Below, piece by piece: positions 1 through 4,624 of a stretch of DNA of 6,639 nt. The stretch lies in the NCBI GenBank assembly GCA_023383735.1, contig JAHDYN010000108.1, forward strand, positions 1 to 6,639, given 5' to 3'. Source of the DNA: Gammaproteobacteria bacterium. Its GTDB lineage: Bacteria > Pseudomonadota > Gammaproteobacteria > Steroidobacterales > GCA-2729495. Position 1 is the stretch's first letter; every line of letters begins with the position of its first letter. A model generated the notes under the pieces. The model saw only the letters and a program-made list of their open reading frames with translations, searched no databases and was not told where the DNA came from. Position numbers and translations under genes: made by a program.

Positions 1-1767
1 GTGTGCGAATGCATGAACAGACAAGTCACAGATGCCGCGCTTGACAGCCTCCCGCTACCCCCACGCCCCGCTGGCCTGTCGCGCATCGGTTTGTACTGGC
101 GCACCGTGCGCCACCTGCGCTTCGGCCAGATCGCCTGGCAGCTTTACTACCGGCTGACGCCGGTACCGGCGGCGCGACGATTCAGCGGGGCCGTGCGCCG
201 CGAGTTGCCTGAAGCAAACCGGCTGCAGTCGTTCGCGCCACCGGTGGTGCCGGACATCACGGCTAAGCAGATCAGCTTTCTGAACAGCACGCGACCGCTG
301 GATGTTGCCGCCATGGATTGGGCAGCCGCGGCTGAACCGAAGCTGTGGCGCTACAACCTGCATTACTTCGACTACCTGCACTGGCCGGTATATCCGGCGG
401 CGATGAAGCAACAGCTGATCGACAGCTGGATCGCCGGCAATCCGCCGACCGCTGGTGATGGCTGGGAGCCTTATCCGGTTTCCCTGCGCGCTGTGAACTG
501 GATCAAGGCGTGGTTGTGTGATGCGCCGGAGCAGGGCGTGCCGCAAGCCTGGCTCGACAGCCTTGCCACCCAGCTCGCCTGGCTGGAGAAGCGACTCGAA
601 TATCACCTGCTCGCCAATCACCTGCTGAAGAACGGCAAGGCGCTGTTTTTCGGCGGCGTGTTCTTCGGCGGCCCGGAGGCTGAACGCTGGTGCGAGCGCG
701 GTCTCGAGATCCTGCTGCGCGAAGCCGATGAGCAGATCCTCGCCGATGGCGGGCATTACGAGCGCAGCCCGATGTACCACTGCATCGTGCTGGAAGATTA
801 CCTGGATGTGGTCAATCTGCTGCGGGCCGTACCGGGGCTTGTACCGGCGGAGGCGGAAACCCGGCTGCGTGCCGCTGCAGGCCGCGCGCTGCAGTTTCTC
901 GCGGACATCACCGCGGGCGATGGCCGCATCCCGCTGTTCAACGATGCGGCCTTCGGCATCGCCCCCGAGCCTGCCGTTCTGCTCGACTACGGCAGCCGCG
1001 TGGCAGGAGCGGCTTCAGCCGCTCCCACAGCTATAGCCGCTCCTGCGCGTATCGACCTCCCCGACACCGGCTACTACGGCTACCGCCAGGGTGGGGACAG
1101 CCTGATCGTCGACTGCGGGCCGGTAGGGCCCGACTACCAGCCCGGGCATACGCACTGTGACACGCTGAGCTACGAGTTGTGTGCGGCGGGGCGACGGGTG
1201 GTGGTGGATGCCGGTACCCACAGTTATGGCATCGACGGATTGCGTCACCATGCGCGACGTACGAGCAGCCACAACACCGTCCAGCTGGACGGTGTCGAGC
1301 AGTCCGAAATCTGGGGTGCATTTCGGGTCGGCCGGCGGGCGAGGCCGCTTCAGGCCACCCTGAGCGCCTGGCAGGACGGTCGCTTATTGTTCAGTGGCAG
1401 CCATGACGGCTACCGGCACCTGCCGGGGCAGCCCCGGCACGAGCGGCGCATCGTGATGGCTGTTGCGGGCCGTTGGGAAATCCATGACTTACTTACTGGT
1501 AATGCCGGGGAAAAGCATCAGGCTTTAAGCTGCATTCATCTGGACCCGTCGTTCATGGTCCAGGTGGAGACGTGGGGGACATTTATGCTGTTGCATGCAG
1601 AGGGTGGTTTGGCGCTACGCCTGACCGTGACCTGTGGCAGCGCGACAAGGCTCGCAGGTGGCTACCATTTCCCGGAGTTCGGCCTGTGCCGGGAAAATAG
1701 TGTGATCTGCGTCGAACGGACCGGTGTTCTGCCCATCGAGATGCACTACCGGATCGAGCGACTCTGA
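1..1767 (+). CDS. Heparinase II/III family protein (putative polysaccharide lyase of an EPS cluster)
   Basis: Likely cleaves or modifies a uronate-containing polysaccharide by beta-elimination; the substrate cannot be read from sequence. The 588-residue length suits the family. Visible parts: an N-terminal segment at about 28-55 (RTVRHLRFGQIAWQL) typical of EPS-cluster members; an alpha-helical toroid at about 90-330 with LWRYNLHYFDYL (115-126), NHLLKNGK (206-213) and GGHYERSPMYH (250-260); an Ala-rich linker (335-349); and a beta-sheet Hepar_II_III domain from about 355 with GHTHCDTLSYEL (382-393), DAGTHSYG (403-410) and SSHNTVQLDG (422-431). By analogy with heparinases, N206/H207, Y253 or Y259 and H385 are candidate catalytic residues (inferred, not aligned). 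No signal peptide or membrane segment is seen, so it may be cytoplasmic or exported by an unusual route. The start is uncertain: GTG at 1, or ATG at 13; nothing upstream is available to judge. The last ~100 codons use more AT-rich codons (two TTA Leu) than the rest. The next gene follows after 3 nt. Confidence 0.9.
   Translation: MCECMNRQVTDAALDSLPLPPRPAGLSRIGLYWRTVRHLRFGQIAWQLYYRLTPVPAARRFSGAVRRELPEANRLQSFAPPVVPDITAKQISFLNSTRPLDVAAMDWAAAAEPKLWRYNLHYFDYLHWPVYPAAMKQQLIDSWIAGNPPTAGDGWEPYPVSLRAVNWIKAWLCDAPEQGVPQAWLDSLATQLAWLEKRLEYHLLANHLLKNGKALFFGGVFFGGPEAERWCERGLEILLREADEQILADGGHYERSPMYHCIVLEDYLDVVNLLRAVPGLVPAEAETRLRAAAGRALQFLADITAGDGRIPLFNDAAFGIAPEPAVLLDYGSRVAGAASAAPTAIAAPARIDLPDTGYYGYRQGGDSLIVDCGPVGPDYQPGHTHCDTLSYELCAAGRRVVVDAGTHSYGIDGLRHHARRTSSHNTVQLDGVEQSEIWGAFRVGRRARPLQATLSAWQDGRLLFSGSHDGYRHLPGQPRHERRIVMAVAGRWEIHDLLTGNAGEKHQALSCIHLDPSFMVQVETWGTFMLLHAEGGLALRLTVTCGSATRLAGGYHFPEFGLCRENSVICVERTGVLPIEMHYRIERL
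1003..1046. repeat. REP-like palindromic repeat inside the heparinase gene
   Basis: The 12-base arm GCAGGAGCGGCT (1003-1014) recurs as its exact reverse complement at 1035-1046. A second, inner right arm (1017-1025) pairs perfectly with 1006-1014 across a 2-base gap, so two mutually exclusive hairpins can form. On the minus strand the unit reads as two head-to-tail copies of a GGAGCGGCT core, one preceded by TGTG. That core resembles the GTGGGAGCGGCT/GTAGGAGCGGCT repeats that I recall as REP elements in Pseudomonas and Xanthomonadaceae; the family assignment is from memory. It spans codons 335-349, keeps the reading frame and encodes the Ala-rich peptide AGAASAAPTAIAAPA, lying between the two domains. 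It includes codons such as ATA, ACA and TCA that are otherwise uncommon here. Confidence 0.7.
1274..1295. repeat. Perfect 22-bp palindrome within the heparinase gene
   Basis: ACACCGTCCAG (1274-1284) is followed immediately by its exact reverse complement (1285-1295), with no spacer. It lies over codons for the conserved heparinase segment HNTVQLDGV (424-432), so protein constraint explains part of the sequence. No function is assigned. It could be chance, a hairpin in the mRNA, or a protein-binding dyad. Confidence 0.6.
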
Positions 1768-1770
1768 GCC

Positions 1771-3027
1771 GTGCGAATCCTGTTTCTAAGCCACTATTTT
1801 CCACCAGAGGTCAATGCGCCTGCCAGCCGGACCTATGAGCACTGCCGTGCCTGGGTGACTGCCGGTCACGAAGCGATCGTTGTTACCAATGTGCCGAACC
1901 ATCCGGCAGGCAGGATCTATCCCGGTTACCGCAACCGGTTCGTACAACGCAAGGAAGTGGCTGGAATCAGTGTCTACCGTTTGCTCACATTTCTCGCACC
2001 GAATCGCGGCGTATTGCGTCGCGGTCTCAACTATTCCTTTTACCTGCTGATGGCTGTGCTGGTGGCACCGTTCCTGCCGCGGGTGGATATCGTCGTATCC
2101 ACTTCGCCCCAGTTCTTCTGCGGGCTGGCGGGTTACTTCGTCAGCCGCATCAAGCGCGTGCCCTGGGTGCTGGAGGTTCGCGATCTCTGGCCGGAGTCGA
2201 TCGTTGCTGTCGGGGCCATGCAGAGAAGCTTCACCTTGCGCTGCCTGGCCGGTATGGCGAAATTCGCCTACCGCAAAGCCGATCTCGTGTTGTGTGTGAC
2301 GGATTCCTTCAAGACCGCGATCATGGCGGAGGGTATCCCGGGCGACAAGATTGCGGTGATCAAGAACGGAGTGGATCTCGACTTCTATGCACCAGAGTCC
2401 ATACCGGTTCCGGAGACGGCACAGATCCCGGGGCTTGGTGATGTCCGCGGCAAGTTCATCGCTGCATATGTCGGTACCCACGGCATGGCGCATGGCCTCG
2501 ACACGGTCCTTGAGGCGGCCGCGCTGTTGCGTGATGAGCCAGACATACTGTTCCTGCTGGTGGGTGACGGCGCGCGACGGGAGCACCTCCTGCAACGGCG
2601 CGACAGCATGAAGCTGGACAACGTCGTGATGCTCGGCCAGCAGCCCAAGTCCATGATGCCGATGATCTGGGCGATCACGGGGGCCAGTCTCGTGCTTCTC
2701 AAGGATGAGCCGACTTTTCTCAATGTCATCCCGTCAAAGATTTTCGAAAGCATGGCGATGCAACGGCCGATCATTCTCGGCGTACGCGGCGAGAGCCAGG
2801 CACTGGTGGAGGAGAGCGAGGCCGGAGTCTGCATTCAGCCCGAAAGCGCCGAGCAGCTGGCCGCCGCGGTACGGCACCTGCATGCCGATGTCGAGGGCAG
2901 ACGGAAACTCGGACAGGCCGGCCGGCGTTTCGTGGCCGAGAACTTCGACCGGAAGGTCCTGGCTGCCCGGTACCTCGATCTGCTGGCGGGTGTGGTGGCA
3001 GGGCGTTGTCCGGCTAGCCGCATATGA
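1771..3027 (+). CDS. Glycosyltransferase family 4 protein (WbuB-like)
   Basis: Predicted to transfer a sugar from a nucleotide donor to a lipid-linked acceptor at the cytoplasmic face of the inner membrane. At 418 residues it has the usual GT4 (GT-B fold) length. The N-terminal acceptor domain starts MRILFLSHYFPPEVNAP, with the Rossmann-like strand and the characteristic PPE. VVSTSPQFF and EVRDLWPES (135-143) are typical of the WbuB-like group. The C-terminal donor domain shows IKNGVDLDFY (197-206), YVGTHGMAHGLD (233-244), VGDG (264-267) and PSKIFESMAM (321-330), which holds the E326 of the GT4 E-x7-E region; the second Glu probably falls near E341. A hydrophobic stretch at about 90-107 (YSFYLLMAVLVAPFLP) may bring it to the membrane. 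The start is GTG because the conserved N-terminus begins exactly there; it has only a weak ribosome site, so translation is probably coupled to the gene before it. Sugar specificity is unknown. Confidence 0.92.
   Translation: MRILFLSHYFPPEVNAPASRTYEHCRAWVTAGHEAIVVTNVPNHPAGRIYPGYRNRFVQRKEVAGISVYRLLTFLAPNRGVLRRGLNYSFYLLMAVLVAPFLPRVDIVVSTSPQFFCGLAGYFVSRIKRVPWVLEVRDLWPESIVAVGAMQRSFTLRCLAGMAKFAYRKADLVLCVTDSFKTAIMAEGIPGDKIAVIKNGVDLDFYAPESIPVPETAQIPGLGDVRGKFIAAYVGTHGMAHGLDTVLEAAALLRDEPDILFLLVGDGARREHLLQRRDSMKLDNVVMLGQQPKSMMPMIWAITGASLVLLKDEPTFLNVIPSKIFESMAMQRPIILGVRGESQALVEESEAGVCIQPESAEQLAAAVRHLHADVEGRRKLGQAGRRFVAENFDRKVLAARYLDLLAGVVAGRCPASRI
3024..3027 (+). promoter_or_regulatory. ATGA stop/start overlap coupling the GT4 and exosortase genes
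   Basis: The exosortase ATG (3024-3026) overlaps the TGA stop of the glycosyltransferase (3025-3027). No good Shine-Dalgarno sequence precedes this ATG, so translation probably relies on reinitiation by ribosomes finishing the upstream gene. This supports a single operon and a fixed expression ratio. Confidence 0.75.
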
Positions 3028-4595
3028 CTGCGCAAGACACCGCATCATCGACCCAGTCGCGCAATTCCGCGCCGTGGCTGTTGCTGGGCGCCATCGGCAT
3101 TGCGCTGTTTGCCTTTCGCCACAGCATCGGCGACATGCTGGAACGCTGGGGGCACGCTGAATACAGTCACGGCTACCTGATTCCCTTCATCAGCCTGTAC
3201 CTGCTCGCCGCGCGGCTCGAGTGGCTGGAGCGCGTGCGACCGGTGCCCTCCTGGTTGGGCGTCGGCATGGTGCTGGCCGGGCTGGTCGGCTACCTGTTGG
3301 GGGAGCTGAGTGCGCTCTTCGTGATCGCACAGTATTCCCTGGTGCTCGCGTTGTCCGGACTCGTGGTGACGCAGGTCGGATGGCGGGGCTTCAAGGTGCT
3401 CTGGCCGGCGCTGGTCTTCCTGCTGTTCATGGTGCCGCTGCCTTATTTCGTCCAGTCCAACCTGTCCAATAATCTGCAGTTGATCTCGTCGGAGCTGGGC
3501 ACCGCCTTTCTGCGCTCGATCGGGATCCCGGTGTTTCTGCAAGGCAATGTCATCGATCTCGGTAACTACAAGCTGCAGGTCGTGGAAGCCTGCGCGGGAC
3601 TTCGTTACCTCTTTCCGCTGATGGCTTTTGCCTTGCTGTGTGCCGTGATGTTCCGTGGGGCGCTCTGGAAGCGGCTGCTGTTGTTCTTTACCAGTGTGCC
3701 GATTGCCATCGTCATGAACAGCTTTCGCATCGCCGTTACCGGTGTGCTCGTGAACAGCCAGGGCACCGAGGCGGCCGAGGGATTTCTGCACTACTTCGAG
3801 GGCTGGGTGATCTTTACCCTGTGCCTCATGATCCTCTTTGCCGAGATGTGGCTGCTGGCGAAGGCGGGCGGCCAGAAGCTCGACGATGTGCTCAACCTCG
3901 ATCTGCCCGGTCGCGAGATCCTGCCGGGGCTCGCCATGCTGTATGTGCCGAGCCGTCAACTGATCGCCGCCGTCCTGCTGCTCCTTGGTGCCGCCCTTGC
4001 CTCGGCCGTGATCGGCAATCGCGTGGAAATCGTGCCCGAGCGCAGCTCGCTGACTGCCTTTCCGCTCAAGCTGGGCGAATGGCGCGGCCAGGAAGGCGAG
4101 GTGCCGCGCGACCAGCTGGAGACCCTCAAGCTCACCGACTACATCATGGCCAGCTATAGCCGTCCGGACACCGGCGCGCCGGTGGAACTGTACGTGGCCT
4201 ACTACGCTTCGCAGCGCTCGGGGGCTTCCATTCACTCGCCACGAACCTGTCTTCCCGGCGGGGGCTGGGTGATCGATGACCTGAGCCTGGTCGATGTAAA
4301 GGGTGCGGGTCCCGACGGCTCCCTGGTCGTCAACCGGGCGCTGATCAGTTTTGGCCAGCAGCGCATGCTCGTCTATTACTGGTTCAACCAGCGGGGACGG
4401 ACCGTTACCAGCGAGTACATGGCGAAGTGGTACATCTTCAGGGATTCGCTGGTGCTGAACAGGACAGACGGGGCGCTGGTACGGTTTATGACCCCGGTCG
4501 CAGATGTCACTGCAATCGAGGCCGGTGACCAGCGTCTGCAGGATTTCATTCGCGTGGCGGCGCCGCGCCTGAGTTATTACATTCCGGGAACCTGA
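3024..4595 (+). CDS. xrtD: Exosortase-EpsI fusion, XrtD type (VPLPA-CTERM-specific)
   Basis: An inner-membrane cysteine transpeptidase/protease-like enzyme thought to cut C-terminal sorting signals of exported proteins. Residues 1-285 form the exosortase domain with about eight membrane segments (roughly 16-32, 50-65, 75-95, 96-116, 122-142, 195-214, 218-243, 260-281). The conserved YSHGYLIP motif (46-53) follows the first. The expected catalytic residues are present: C190 in EACAGLRY, R235 in MNSFRI and H256 in FLHYFEGW. Another membrane segment (about 312-331) leads to a periplasmic EpsI (DUF3485) domain, about 340-520, with LGEWRGQE, SIHSPRTCLPGGGW (402-415) and YYWFNQRGR. The MNSFRIAVTGVLV and HYFEGWVIF wording and the ~520-residue fused length fit XrtD better than XrtA, which typically has ANGLRAY at the Arg motif. 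That call is from recalled family features. No sorting-signal substrate is encoded in the window. Confidence 0.88.
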   Translation: MTAQDTASSTQSRNSAPWLLLGAIGIALFAFRHSIGDMLERWGHAEYSHGYLIPFISLYLLAARLEWLERVRPVPSWLGVGMVLAGLVGYLLGELSALFVIAQYSLVLALSGLVVTQVGWRGFKVLWPALVFLLFMVPLPYFVQSNLSNNLQLISSELGTAFLRSIGIPVFLQGNVIDLGNYKLQVVEACAGLRYLFPLMAFALLCAVMFRGALWKRLLLFFTSVPIAIVMNSFRIAVTGVLVNSQGTEAAEGFLHYFEGWVIFTLCLMILFAEMWLLAKAGGQKLDDVLNLDLPGREILPGLAMLYVPSRQLIAAVLLLLGAALASAVIGNRVEIVPERSSLTAFPLKLGEWRGQEGEVPRDQLETLKLTDYIMASYSRPDTGAPVELYVAYYASQRSGASIHSPRTCLPGGGWVIDDLSLVDVKGAGPDGSLVVNRALISFGQQRMLVYYWFNQRGRTVTSEYMAKWYIFRDSLVLNRTDGALVRFMTPVADVTAIEAGDQRLQDFIRVAAPRLSYYIPGT

Positions 4596-4615
4596 GTTCG
4601 TTCAGGGCTTACAGC

Positions 4616-4620
4616 AGGAA
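4616..4620 (+). promoter_or_regulatory. Ribosome binding site of the two-domain oxidoreductase
   Basis: AGGAA lies 4 nt before the ATG at 4625, inside the only real intergenic gap of the window (4596-4624). It fixes the start codon and is the clearest Shine-Dalgarno sequence among these genes. The gap holds no hairpin terminator, so the oxidoreductase probably remains on the same transcript. Confidence 0.7.
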
Positions 4621-4624
4621 ACAC

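Noticed and set aside
55..780. A 241-codon open frame on the minus strand opposite the heparinase gene
   Set aside because: It overlaps conserved heparinase motifs on the other strand and has Arg/Gln-rich shadow composition with no domain.
1480..1700. A slightly more AT-rich end of the heparinase gene with TTA codons, as a sign of recombination or transfer
   Set aside because: The shift is mild, the frame is intact and there is no repeat or junction at its edges. Relaxed codon use at the less conserved C-terminus explains it as well.
1786..2595. A 269-codon open frame on the minus strand opposite the glycosyltransferase gene
   Set aside because: It has no recognisable domain, lies fully within a well-supported GT4 gene and shows antisense-type composition.
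3014..3023. A short palindrome (CGGCTAGCCG region) just before the exosortase start
   Set aside because: At about 10 bp in GC-rich DNA this is expected by chance. It lies inside the end of the glycosyltransferase gene and matches no known operator.
3045..4235. A 396-codon open frame on the minus strand opposite the exosortase gene
   Set aside because: Its translation is dominated by Gln, His, Glu and Arg, the antisense image of the Leu/Val/Ala-rich membrane helices of the exosortase. No family is recognisable and no ribosome site stands out.
4596..4624. Possible terminator or promoter between the exosortase and oxidoreductase genes
   Set aside because: The gap is only 29 nt, has no GC-rich hairpin with a T run and no -35/-10 pair. 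Only a ribosome binding site is visible.
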